From Carex sylvatica (Eukaryota; Streptophyta; Magnoliopsida; Poales; Cyperaceae), in NCBI GenBank assembly GCA_964058845.1, contig CAXKVR010000194.1:1-64000 (forward strand): a DNA stretch of 64,000 nucleotides, read 5' to 3'. The translations under genes were made by a program, and so were the position numbers. This document shows, piece after piece, positions 1 through 10,502 of the stretch. The notes under the pieces were generated by a model, which worked only from the letters and a program-made list of their open reading frames with translations, did not search any database and was not told the origin of the DNA. Every line of letters starts with the position of its first letter. Position 1 is the first letter of the stretch.

Positions 1-1468
1 GAGGCACTTATAAAGAATAAAACATGGGAAATAGTTGACCTTCCCGAAGATAAGAGACCAGTAGGTTGTAAGTGGGTTTTCTCTATTAAATATGATTCCA
101 ACGGTAATGTTGATCGGTATAAGGCAAGGCTAGTGGCAAAATGGTACATACAAACCTACGGAATCGATTATCAGGAAACTTTCTCTTATGTTGTGAAACT
201 TAATACTATTCGAGTTTTATTGTCTCTTGCAGCTAATCTCGACTGGCCACTACACCAATTTGATGTGAATAATGCTTTTTTGCATGATGATCTGGAGGAA
301 GAGGTATCTATGGAAGCTCCTCCTGGAGTTGTGTTTCAAGGAACAAAAATGTGCCATTTGAAGAAAAGCACTGTATGGTTTAAAGCAATCACCTCGTGCT
401 TGGTTTGGGAGATTTTGTCATGCCATGAAACTCTATGGGTTTAATCAAGGAGATTCTGACCACACGCTTTTTATTAAAAGAGATCAAGGTAAACTAACTG
501 TATTGATTATTTATGTCGATGGCATGATAATTACATAAAATAATGCTGAAGAAATCAGAAAATTAGAGGAAAAATTATCCGAAGGCTTTGAGATGAAAAA
601 TTTGGGAAGACTAAAAAATTTTTTAGGTATTGAAGTAGCTCGCTCTGAACAAGGAATTGTATTGTCACAAAGAAAGTATATCTTGGATCTCTTAAGTGAA
701 GTATGATTATTGGATTGCAAGTCTGTAGATTTCCCTATGATGCCGAACTATAAAATAAAAGAAACTCAAGACCAGGTGCCGGCTAATAAGGAGAGGTCTC
801 AACTATTGGTAGGGAAGCTGATCTACTTGTCTCATACTCGCCCGGATATAGCTTATGCAGTAAGCCAGGTCAGTCAGTTCATGCATAACCCTAGTGAGAA
901 ACATATGAGTGATGTTGTGAGAATCTTGAAGTACTTAAAGGGAACTCCTGGTAATGGTTTATTTTTTAGAAAATATGGGCACCTAAATATCTCAGGGTAC
1001 ATTGATGCAAACTGGGCATGTAATCTCGGTGATAGGAGATCCACTGGAGGCTACTTCACATTTGTAGGGGGGAATTTGGTGACTTGGAGAAGCAAGAAAC
1101 AAAGTGTGGTTGCATTGTCGAGCGCTGAAGCTGAATTCCGAGCCATGGCTAAGGTAATTTGTGAGCTGTTGTGGTTAAAGAAGTTACTTACTGTACTTGG
1201 TTATCCTCCAGGACAAGCAATAGAATTATTGTGTGATAATAAGGCAGCAGTTGATATGGCGCATAATCCAGTACAACATGACAGGACGAAACATGTTGAA
1301 ATTGACAGATATTTTATCAAAGAGAAAATTGAGACGGAAGTTATTGCAATTTCACATGTACGTTCTAGTGAACAGTTGGCAGATATCCTAACCAAAGCTG
1401 TGTCAGGGACCATATTTCATGACATGTTGACCAAGTTGGGTATGTTTGACATGTACATACCAACTTGA
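1..1468 (+). pseudogene. Ty1/copia pol remnant (reverse transcriptase and RNase H), 5' truncated by window
   Basis: This is the 3' part of a copia polyprotein, entering the window already inside the reverse transcriptase. The N-terminal RT block is seen as KWVFSIKYDSNG followed by RYKARLVAKW, then FDVNNAFLH. The catalytic box near 515 reads YVDG instead of YVDD and is followed at once by an in-frame stop. Further breaks lie between about 440 and 710, where the reading frame changes. From 710 a clean 252-codon stretch holds the RT C-terminus (LIYLSHTRPDIAYAVS) and the RNase H domain (SGYIDANWA, VALSSAEAEF, LCDNKAAVDMA), ending in DILTKAVSG and a stop at 1468, as in Tnt1/Tork-type copia elements. 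The lost aspartate and the frame breaks make it non-functional. RT and RNase H identity is certain; the exact copia lineage is not. Confidence 0.93.
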
Positions 1469-1475
1469 GGGGGAG
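1464..1475 (+). other. Polypurine tract of the copia remnant
   Basis: The purine run TTGAGGGGGAG lies between the pol stop codon and the TGTTGG that opens the 3' LTR. This is the usual place and composition of a plus-strand primer in plant copia elements. Confidence 0.8.
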
Positions 1476-1918
1476 TGTTGGATTTACAAACTAATATGTC
1501 AAGATATGCATCTACTCAAAGAAGAAAAGTATCATGAGTCATGAAGGATTAGATTGTGACTCATGAAGGATACGTCAAAGAAGGCCAGCTCATGAGTTAT
1601 GAATGAGGCGGTCATGACTCATGAGGAAGGTGGTGCCTCTGTTATTTCTTTACTTAGTTGGCTTGGATTTATTTCTTGTTTTAGTTCTCTTGTATTAGGA
1701 AATTATCATGCTTGATATACAAAAGAATCCAGGTTATACTTTCTTATTATTCACCTAGACGGATGGTTATAAAACGTATGCCTAGGATGTGTGAAAAGAT
1801 ATACAATGTACTAAATTATTCTGAGCAATAAAATTGAGTGGAAAAGGGAGTTTTTTGAGAGTATGGTGTCTTTCTTCTTCTCTCTTCTTTCTTTTGTCCA
1901 TTATTAAGTTGTTTTACA
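1476..1918 (+). repeat. 3' LTR of the copia remnant (right edge approximate)
   Basis: The LTR opens with TGTTGG directly after the polypurine tract. The likely end is the TTTTACA at 1912-1918, but the matching 5' LTR and target duplication are outside the window, so the right border is inferred. An AATAAA polyadenylation signal lies near 1826. The U3 part (about 1530-1635) repeats variants of a CATGAGTCATGA / TGACTCATGA palindrome four to five times; this resembles clustered bZIP-type TGAGTCA sites and may be the promoter-enhancer of the element. Confidence 0.75.
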
Positions 1919-1923
1919 TTTTT

Positions 1924-2050
1924 GAGCAGACCTTAGCTTGCACCCTAGCAGCTCCGATCAGATTCAAAGAAAAGGAGAAAAAGACGGGTGTTCTACTAGC
2001 CTTTTGCCCTCGGGCAGTTCAACTTGGCTCCATGGTTGCTCGGTTCCACT
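1924..2050 (+). repeat. ~125 bp segment repeated in inverted orientation at 4,868-4,992
   Basis: The stretch from GAGCAGACCTTAG to CTCCATGGTTGCTC matches the reverse complement of 4,868-4,992 with only scattered differences. It begins a few bases after the copia LTR and ends just before the peptidase fragment. On the minus-strand copy it looks like a 5' leader running into an ATG; its origin is not recognised. Confidence 0.85.
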
Positions 2051-2176
2051 GAAAAAGGTAGAAAGTTTACTGATTTTGATTATATTAACTGGTTTCAGTT
2101 TATTAGTTGATTCCATCATTTGTTTTGCAAACCTCTTCCTTAGTCATACCCGATTAAGCCCTAAGATAATTTACTG

Positions 2177-2575
2177 ATGGTTGATTCTCATCAGTTCCAG
2201 TATTTTATTGACATTCATGACTCTTTGAAGATTCATGACTCTTTGAAGACACCACAAAGCATATTGCTATGTCTGTTGCATGATGGAAGAGTGATATTGC
2301 CTCTGTTTGAACAGCCCCTAACAATGCCCAAGGTTGAGGCAGCTTCAGAATTTGGTACCAGAGATTATTCAGATATCGGCTAACGACGGCACATCGCTTA
2401 TGTAGCTTTGTACTTTCCTGGTGAGAAGAAGTACGGACCTCCACCATACTGGACAATGGTTAATGTTTATGGAGGACCTAGTGTACAGTTGGTATGCGAC
2501 ACGTGGGTTAATACAGTTGATACGAGAGGTCAATACCTTCGGAGTAAAGGGATTTTAGTTTAGAAGGTATACCAT
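2177..2575 (+). pseudogene. Fragment of a DPP8/9-like prolyl dipeptidyl peptidase gene (family S9B)
   Basis: Translation across frames gives the junction between the beta-propeller and the catalytic alpha/beta-hydrolase domain of plant dipeptidyl peptidases: an FIDIHDSL block, then IIQISANDGTSL, then PPYWTMVNVYGGPSVQLV and RGQYLRSKGILV. The order and spacing fit the plant DPP8/9-like family, which cleaves after a penultimate proline. The fragment is dead: an in-frame TAG follows TSL near 2400, another TAG replaces the residue after GILV near 2563, the frame shifts between blocks, and 19 bp (TTCATGACTCTTTGAAGA) is duplicated in tandem at 2213-2250. The catalytic Ser, Asp and His lie downstream in the family and are absent here. 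No flanking exons were recognised. Confidence 0.75.
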
Positions 2576-2579
2576 TAAT

Positions 2580-4620
2580 ATAGTTTTTTATTTACAATTT
2601 CAATGAATTTCTCCTAAACAAACCCAGAATTGTTGGCAATTCAGTAAATTAAATTGTTAATTTTTCATACTTGGACCTTCTTGTTTCCTATAAATGTGGC
2701 ACTTCTAACTCAAGCATAACAAGGAAGACACAATGTGTAGTCCTCTCCTTTTTATGTTTAGGTTTACTGGTACCATCTCTCTGGCGCACTCTAATACTAA
2801 TGGTGCTTGATTATTATACTGGTACCATCTTTCTAACAGTTTATTGTTTGATTATTATATTGTATTATTTTGTATTACCCAAATGCATGTACACATGATT
2901 TGCAACAAACTGCTCAAGGCTATTGCTGCCAAGAATGACCTACTAAGAAAAAAAGAGTCATTACTGGTAAAGAACTATGTCATCAAGGCACTTAATGTCA
3001 TATTTTTGCAACCAACCTATCAGTAAGATTGTTTTCTCTTCTTCTCATCAATTTTTTTCATTACTAAATAAAAATGTTCAAGCTCCAAATATTCTCAAAG
3101 TAATTTATCAAACAACTAGTTTAGCTATGTTTTGGACATACCAAGTTTATATTCAAGTTGTTACTGTTACCAAATAATATAAGTCTTACTGGTATGGACA
3201 ATTGAGGCAGATATCAAGAAAATGCAAACAATAAAAGTAAAAAAAAAACAACAATAAAAGCACTAGTATAAAATGCACAAAAAAGAAGAACTGCTAGAAT
3301 AAAACATACATAAATTAAGAACTGCTTGTTAAATGAGGCTCATCCTCAAGATTTCAACTGAGACTCTATAGTTGTTTTTTACTATACAAAAGTTCGAAAA
3401 CACAAAGCATCTAAATGATTTTTTTTATACACACAATTGCATAAACAATTCAATTCAGGGAATAAAAATAATTCCCAAATACATATTACAAGGAATAATT
3501 CCCAAATTATCCTCTAGGAAAGTATCCCTCACTAACTTAACATCTTAAGAAATCAACATATTTATCATCATAGCATCACTCGGAGTAAAAATGCACTAAA
3601 AAGCTATTGTAAGTCTTGAATTCCCACTTTTGCCCTTGTAAAACCTTCACCATAACTCCTTCACTTTTCAGCAGCTCTAAGAGGATCAGCTTCAGTAGTT
3701 GACAGAAAGCTATTATCAGCCAACATTAACCAATATCACAAGAAAGCATGACAGAAGTTAATCAACAATGGTTTTGGACTTCAGGGTACTGTTTGTTTCA
3801 AGGTAAATTTGTCCAATTTAAAGTAATGCCAAAAGTTAAACATGGCTATTTTTTCATAATCCATTGAGATCAAATTCCAAAATAAAAAATGGACTTAAAG
3901 GTAAAACTAAAACATGACAAAAATTACAAAAAATAGAGGTAAAATAATAAATCAAATGCAAAAGTAGAACTATATATAAAAAGAATCACATACCAAAACT
4001 CTTCGGCAACGACAACAGAGTCAGCTAACCGACACCTGGTTCGGTAAATTCGGTAAAATGGGCCACATGGCTCATTTTCTACCGTTCGATTTGGCGCTTC
4101 ATCATCCATTCCCTCATCTTCCAATTCAATTGGAGAGAATTCAGACCGCAAACAAACATTGAATAGAAATTTCACTAAATAAATGATCAAACCAGCTTTG
4201 TATATTGTTCTACTGACAGTATTTAGCAGCTTCGTTCTCTGGCATATCAACAAACATTGTTTCCAATGCACAACCTAAGTGGTATAATTGTCTCCCCATA
4301 ATGTTCTTGAACCCTTTTGGTTATTAATATAACATTAATATAGATTTCTCAAATTAGAATACTGAACCTTGTAAACAACCACACTTAAATGCCTATTATA
4401 CATATTGTACAAATGACTCATATTATACATGTTTGGGCATTTTTGTTTCTCATCCAAACCCTCAAATACTGTGAAATGTTAACACATTTGCTCCTATTTC
4501 AATTAACCAACTATTTGATAAATTCAAATCAAGATAAAATTTAACAAAAAGAATTCTTATGACTGGTTTTATAGTAACGAATCAAGAAGAGATGTCAGTA
4601 GCAATTTAGTCGTATATTGC
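2580..4620. other. Spacer; no supported gene
   Basis: AT-rich sequence with no recognisable domain. The longest open stretch is on the minus strand (3,924-4,271, 115 codons); it contains an acidic block (IELEDEGMDDEAP) that looks protein-like but matches no family I know. It could be a further exon remnant of the neighbouring pseudogene region. No splice-consistent model could be built. Confidence 0.4.
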
Positions 4621-4624
4621 AATT

Positions 4625-5161
4625 TTATCTTAGGCAGGGTTCGATTAACCTGTGAATTTTGGGTTTAATTGCAAATATGAGATAACAAGTAATAAGAAAA
4701 TAATAATGAACAAAGAGACTGGTACCCAGCGTGGATTTTGGGCAGGAACTTAGATTTGTGGAGAGGCCTTCAAAGAGGTTGGGTCCGAGGAAGAACGAAA
4801 AATTAGAGGAGACAGAGAGACAAGTGACGGTGCTGACGTCGGTGCGGTAGAACCCTCTTCTTTTTCGGAGCAGCCATGGAGCCAAGTTGAACCGCCCGAG
4901 GGCAAAGGGCTAGTAGAACCCCCCTTCTTTTTCTCCTTTTCTTTGAATCTGATCGGAGCTGCTAGGGCCTAAGGTCTGCTCGGAAAAACATATAGAGAGA
5001 TAGAGGGGTAGAGGCGTAGAGCGCAGGTGCAGCGCACGCGAGAGGGAGCTAGGGAGGAGGTGAAGAGTCAGAGTTTGAGGAGAGAATTTTATTGGGTTTA
5101 ATCTTTCAATCGGATCTAAATCTGATGAATCAAGTTCAATAGTGTGTACTCCGTTAATCAA
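4625..5161 (-). other. Inverted duplicate of 1,924-2,050 plus flanking open stretch
   Basis: Positions 4,868-4,992 are the inverted copy of the segment after the copia LTR. Read on the minus strand, it continues past a CCATGG start context into an open frame of about 80 codons (to 4,625) with no recognised domain. The upstream part (to 5,161) is CT-rich on the minus strand, like a plant 5' leader. It is probably the 5' end of a broken or captured gene; function unknown. Confidence 0.4.
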
Positions 5162-5199
5162 GTTTACGGATGATTGATGAAATCTAACAGTTCAGACTG

Positions 5200-6480
5200 C
5201 CCATCAGATTTTTTTAATTTTTTTAATTTTTGACTTCTTATTCATTATTAATTTTTTGTGTTCATCGTTTGATCAAATCTATCACATATAAATTTATAAA
5301 TTCAACATTACAAATAATAGTAATGACAGTGACACTAAATCTATCTAACATAAATCTGTCGAATTTTTTATTTGTGTAATTCTGAAAAATTTAATATAAT
5401 AAAGGTAAGCCGGCCTTTTCAATAATTTCGAAACTTAATTGACACGTAGATTCAGTCTCATAAAGATAACACATATAGATGTATAAAAAAAAGCTCATAA
5501 TTCGTGATTCGAAAAAAATTTGGTTCGAAATCAGTTCAATTAATTCTAAAACGAATTAAACCTAGTTCGGTTTGAAATTGATTCGAATTGAACTCAAACT
5601 GAGTCTAACTTGGTTCGAAACTCTTCTTTTTAGTTCTAAATCCTACTTCAATTTCAAACTAGTTCGGTTTGAAACTTGTTTGAATTGTATCAAATTAAAC
5701 TCGAACTCTTCTTTTCAGTTTGAAACCCTACTTTAATTTTGAACCAGTTCAGTTTAAAATTAATTCAAATTTAAATTCAAACTGAATTAAATTTGATTTG
5801 ATTTGATTCATTCACATCCTTAGACACATTAGATTTGTGTGCCTCAAAAAGAGATGCACATACTTAGTCTCCGTGTTACTTTTGAGAAACACACATTGAA
5901 TCTGCGGGTCTTGTTTCATTTCTTGTTTGGCCCAAAAGATAATTGAAGAGAGAGGAGAGGGGGGATTCAAGTCATGTGAACTGAAATAAAAGAGAGGAGA
6001 ACTCAAATTAACAGATAGAAGACTTCTGATAAAAGTCAAAATTAAAAATAAAAACAGTTTTTCAAATAGTGTATAAGAAAATACTAAAACAAAATAAGAA
6101 GCTTTCTCCATTCCAATCAAAAAGATTAAAAAAATACACACACACAAAGCACACAAATTTAATATGCGTTTCTCGAAAACAACATGCAAACTAAATCTGT
6201 GCATCTCCATCAAGACATACGGACTTGATCTGCCTGTCATACATAACTGATATATGTTTTTTCACAAATAATTTGTGACTCGTCTTTTATTCACGAATAA
6301 AATATATTATACGTGTTTTTACATTTTATTCGGAGTTCGATTCAAAAATATAAAAAAACAAATAAAATATAAATTATTCATGAATTATTCGCGTATATTA
6401 TTACTAGGCTCGTTACTCGTTATTTCTCCAAATAATAGCTGTAGGAAGTCTGTTATTCTCGGTTGTGTATTCTACTATTT
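5200..6480. other. AT-rich spacer with degenerate GGTTCGAA/GATTCGA repeats
   Basis: No gene is supported. From about 5,490 to 5,820 the sequence is built from diverged copies of words such as TTGGTTCGAAAT and AATTCAAACTGAATT. A similar word family recurs at 41,440-41,610. The minus-strand open frame at 5,812-6,240 has low complexity and no domain. Confidence 0.5.
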
Positions 6481-6490
6481 TATTTTCCTT

Positions 6491-7750
6491 GCAGCTAAAC
6501 GTATGAGCCGATTTTTTTATTTATATGTAAAAAATAAATAAAATTTTAAAAAATATCCAAATCTCGACAGTATTTTCAAAACTAACCAAATCGAAAAAAA
6601 AAATTCTGATTTCAACATCAATAATCGGAATTTTTTTTTCAGAAACTCAATTCCAAAATCGGAAAAAAAAAAATTTCGGTTCCCAATTCCATAAATTTTT
6701 TTCTAGTTTTTCGTCTCAAAACCAAAATTTTTTTTTCCGGAAATGAGATTTTCCAATTTTTTTTATATAAACTCATTTACTATACATATACATATATAAC
6801 CTCTATTTTTTTTATAAATCTTAATATTTTAATTTAAATAATTTTGTGAAGAAAAAGTTTTCTTGTATGCCAAAAATAAAGTTCTAAATAGCGCGCTATA
6901 GCGGCGTAATAGCAGCACAAAGTACCTTAGACTGGCTCTGGTATGATACCAAGTCCAAACTCAGCAGTCAAGCACTAAGCAAAGGTCACTGGTATAGTGC
7001 AATGCACTAAAAACATTAAATTTGACATCTTCTGGTAAATCAGCAAGTCTTGACTGATACAAGAACCAAATTATAAAAGTGATTATACCAACATGTAGAG
7101 CATTCAAAAATACACAGAATTGACACAAATTTCAATTTATTTGGATTTTTTTTACAATTAATTATGAATTTTCAAAGTTTAGCTTTTGAAAAAACTTTAA
7201 ACATTCATAACTTTTGCTAGGAAAGTCGAATTTGCGCGTATGACCACTATTCGGAAAGGGGGAGACAAGACGGATCCGAATATCACCCCGGAGTTCATCT
7301 CCAGATTTTTGAAGCATCAGAATTAAAAAAAACGTCGTTTAGTGCCTCAAAAATGTAGTTTAAGTTTTCGTTCGACGGTAGATACAATGATCGGTATTTT
7401 GTTTAGTCAAAAGCCTAAGAAATTATTCAAGAATTATTTATATAATTATTTTAAAATACATTTACTATTTATTGTGTTCGTTTGCCTATCTCCGAGCAAA
7501 TGGTATATGTCGACAATAATCAAATAATCTAATTATCTCTGAGCAAACGGTAGGCATACAACGATCAGTATTTTGTTTATAAACATCGTTTGGAAACCGG
7601 AATTTTTTTTTTCCGGTTATTGATGTTGAAATCGGAAATTGTTTTTCCGGTTTGAGTAGTTTTGAAAATGCTGTCGGGTTTGGATATTGTTTTAAATTTT
7701 TAATTATTTTTTGGATATAAATAAAAAAATCCGCGTATCAGTCTGCTTAT
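6491..7750. mobile_element. Inverted-repeat element, probable non-autonomous DNA transposon (~1.26 kb)
   Basis: About 150-230 bp at 6,491-6,720 is repeated as its reverse complement at 7,560-7,750. Shared blocks include GATTTTTTTATTTATAT, ATCCAAA..CGACAG.ATTTTCAAAACTA and GATTTCAACATCAATAA. The middle has no coding capacity. The arms are diverged by roughly 15-20 percent by eye, so the element is old; I found no convincing target duplication and cannot assign a superfamily. Confidence 0.6.
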
Positions 7751-8921
7751 TTTTTTTTATGGGATGCCTACGGACAATTCCAAAAAAAAAAAAAAAAAAA
7801 ATCCGGCTACTTCTGGAATAAACGATTGTATTAATTTAGAAAATGTTTGGTGTCCACCAAAAAATTCCACAAAATTAATCAAAATGACATATATGCTATT
7901 CTCTATACATTCTATCATACATGACATGTATTCAAATGATAAATTGTCTTCGTTTCATTTGTAAAAATGACGTGAATTGTAATATTAATTTAAGAATTGT
8001 GGAGTAATTTATAATTTAACAATATTGAGAAATTAGCAATGCTTCTGGAAGTATCACATTAGACTTGATAAATACTAATTTTAAGAATACAATATTAGCA
8101 ATCATATAATTATCAATTCCAACAATATTTTTTTATCATGACAGGAAAACTAAAATTGATGTAAATAAAATTGCTCTGACAAATAAATATGCCCTAAATT
8201 AATCACACTAAATTCCACAAAGCACATTAAACGGGTAATTAGGGATATATATAGCATCTTATCGAAAATGATACGGATCATGTAAACGGGTAAAAGGTCG
8301 CCATTGACACCCTAGCTTGAAATTAAATAGTCCTTTTCTTTTTCATTTATACATTTGTGATTCAACTATTTAAGTCTTGCATTCAGTTCATTGTCTCGTA
8401 TCAGCAAATTCTTTTCAGAAAATAAAATCCTTAGGCTGTGCTCTAGAAGCGAGGGACAAAATCTTCATTAAAGAAAAAGAAGAAGACAGATTGGAGATGG
8501 CCTCACTTCTGAACAATGTTTTTACACTTTGATTTTGGGAGTGACAAAATTTGAAGAAAAACAACACTTCGCGACCTTCCTCTTCCCTTCGAACAGTAGG
8601 CCTTTACCTCCGCTCTCTCTTCCGTTCACCTCTTCTGGAGCAAAAGAAATTATCGGACAGCTGTGATCTAAGATTAATAAACAATCATACGTCATAATTA
8701 ATGTTGACAATAAATTATTGTGCGAATTTTTCCTTTCATAACGTGACACCGGTATTAAATAAGCAACTTAATCTTTTCAGTCTACAAGCAAAGATTAAAA
8801 GTATAAATTTATTTCTTAAGGCAGATGATTTGTTTTAAAGCTCAAGTAACACGTATTATTCACTTTGAAAGCAACATATAACATATTACTTGCCGGAGAA
8901 ATTAGACATATTCAAAGATAT
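7751..8921. other. AT-rich spacer; no supported feature
   Basis: Contains an A18-type homopolymer near 7,783 and short open frames without domains. The minus-strand frame at 8,522-8,749 is not recognisable. Confidence 0.4.
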
Positions 8922-8930
8922 AAATTTCTC
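8922..8930. repeat. Left 9 bp target site duplication of the MULE (AAATTTCTC)
   Basis: AAATTTCTC directly precedes the first base of the left terminal inverted repeat and recurs exactly at 17,496-17,504 after the last base of the right one. A 9 bp duplication is typical of Mutator superfamily insertion. Confidence 0.95.
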
Positions 8931-9127
8931 CGGCCATTTTTATTAATACCCCTTAAAAAAAATAAAATTTTAATAATACCTCTATGTTTAATTTTTTTTT
9001 ATTACTACCCGGACCGCTAGGCCCACGGGCGGTCCATATATTGAAGGAAACCGTCCCAACCCTGGGCGGTCCACTACCCCAAGCAAATCGCCCCACCCCC
9101 GGACGGTCCGCTATAGTTTAATAATCC
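8931..9127 (+). repeat. Left terminal inverted repeat of the MULE
   Basis: Starts CGGCCATTTTTATTAATACC and pairs with 17,301-17,495. It contains an AT-rich outer part (to ~9,010) and a GC-rich inner part with a GGGCGGTCCACTACCCC...CGCCCCACCCC unit of ~36 bp present one and a half to two times. The first inner unit here is corrupted relative to the right repeat. Confidence 0.93.
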
Positions 9128-10502
9128 CAACCCAGCAGCCCTCCCTCCCACCCTCTCCTCTGCCCTAATTCCGCCCCCCCTCTGCCCCTGCTCCGAACCA
9201 AACTAGGAAAAGAGAAAAAAGAAGAAAGAATTTGCGTCGCCGCCCCTGTCTCCGCCCCTGCCGCTGCCGCCGCCACTGCTCCGCTCCTCTCCCTCTCGTT
9301 CTCTCCTTTCTGCGCACTTTCTCTCGGGCTCGGTGCCACCACTTCATTGAGCACTGTCACGGCCGCTGCACCGAGCACCGCCACTGTACTGAGCTTCTCT
9401 TGAATGTAAGTTTTTTTGATTTGATTAGTTAAATTTAGGGTTAGGGTTAGGGTTAAGATTAGTGAATCGATAATGGTTGAATTAGTTGAATTGGTGAATT
9501 GGTTGAATTGTGACTCGATAATGGTTGAATTAGAGTTGTTTCGAATTTGTTGAATTGCTCCAATTAGTTGAATTGGTTGAATTGGTTGAATTGTTCGAAT
9601 TGTTCGAATTGGGTGCTTTATTGAATTGTTTGGATTGGGAATTATTAATAAAAAAATAATTATGGTAGAATTGCTTAATTTTTTTGAATGTGATATAGTT
9701 CAATTTAGGGTTTATGGTTACGAATTGTGAATTGCTTAAAAATTTATAGTTTATGGTTCCCTTCTTTGAATTTAGGGTTTATGATTCAATTTGGGGTTAT
9801 TATGGTTGAATTATTTGATTTGTTTAGAAATATAAAGTTAGAGTTTATGGTTTACAAAATTTAGGGTTGAGGGTTTTTTAATGTTAATTGACGAAAGACA
9901 TGTATATATATTAATACAAATTAATTTTAAGTAAAAATAAATTATTTTGAAGTATATCAAAATTAGTTTAAAAATTGCCTATTCGTTATTAAGTGAATTG
10001 CAGATTTTTATTTTTTTTGCAAATTTCATATTTTTATAAAATTTAATAGTAAATAAAATTTTCTATTTTTATAAAATTTAATGGTTAATGGTGAATAAAA
10101 TTTAGTAGTAAATATAATTAATTTGCTTAGAAAAATTAATTTGTTTATAAAACAGTCCCTGCCAAGGGACCTCTTTGTGACAGGATGTAAAAAGTTGTAT
10201 GATAAGTATTTTTTAATTGAAATTTTCATAGAAATACTAGTTGCAAAATGTATAAAACTTAATAATATTTTCAAACATAAATTTGAATAAAAGAAATGAT
10301 TATTTTGAAATTTATTTGATAAATTGTGAGCACATATAGTTATTTGGTAATTTGTTATAATTAAAATTCATGTGTTTCGGTTATTGGTTAGATATATATT
10401 TTACAAATATGGTGAGATGAATTGTTGTTGTGATAATAAAAATATGTGTAGTTACTATTTTTTAATTATTGTGATTGATTATATATATTTTTTAAATGTA
10501 GT
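9128..10502. promoter_or_regulatory. 5' region of the PMD gene inside the MULE
   Basis: Positions ~9,130-9,400 are strongly pyrimidine-rich on the + strand, as in many plant promoters and 5' leaders. A short TTTAGGGTTAGGGTTAGGG run (9,433-9,455) resembles a telobox cluster. It is followed by imperfect TTGAATTGG repeats (9,470-9,650) and AT-rich sequence that reads like a 5' leader intron ending at the TGTAG just before the ATG at 10,503. No coding potential. Confidence 0.45.

Noticed and set aside
1..1468. Functional copia reverse transcriptase
   Set aside because: YVDD is YVDG, followed by a stop, and the frame is broken between 440 and 710.
9118..9384. Minus-strand open frames in the GA-rich MULE leader
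   Set aside because: Low-complexity Arg/Glu/Ala peptides from a purine-rich strand; the region is the leader of the PMD gene.
9433..9455. Interstitial telomere (TTAGGG repeats)
   Set aside because: Only about three to four units, inside a transposon leader; better read as a telobox cluster.
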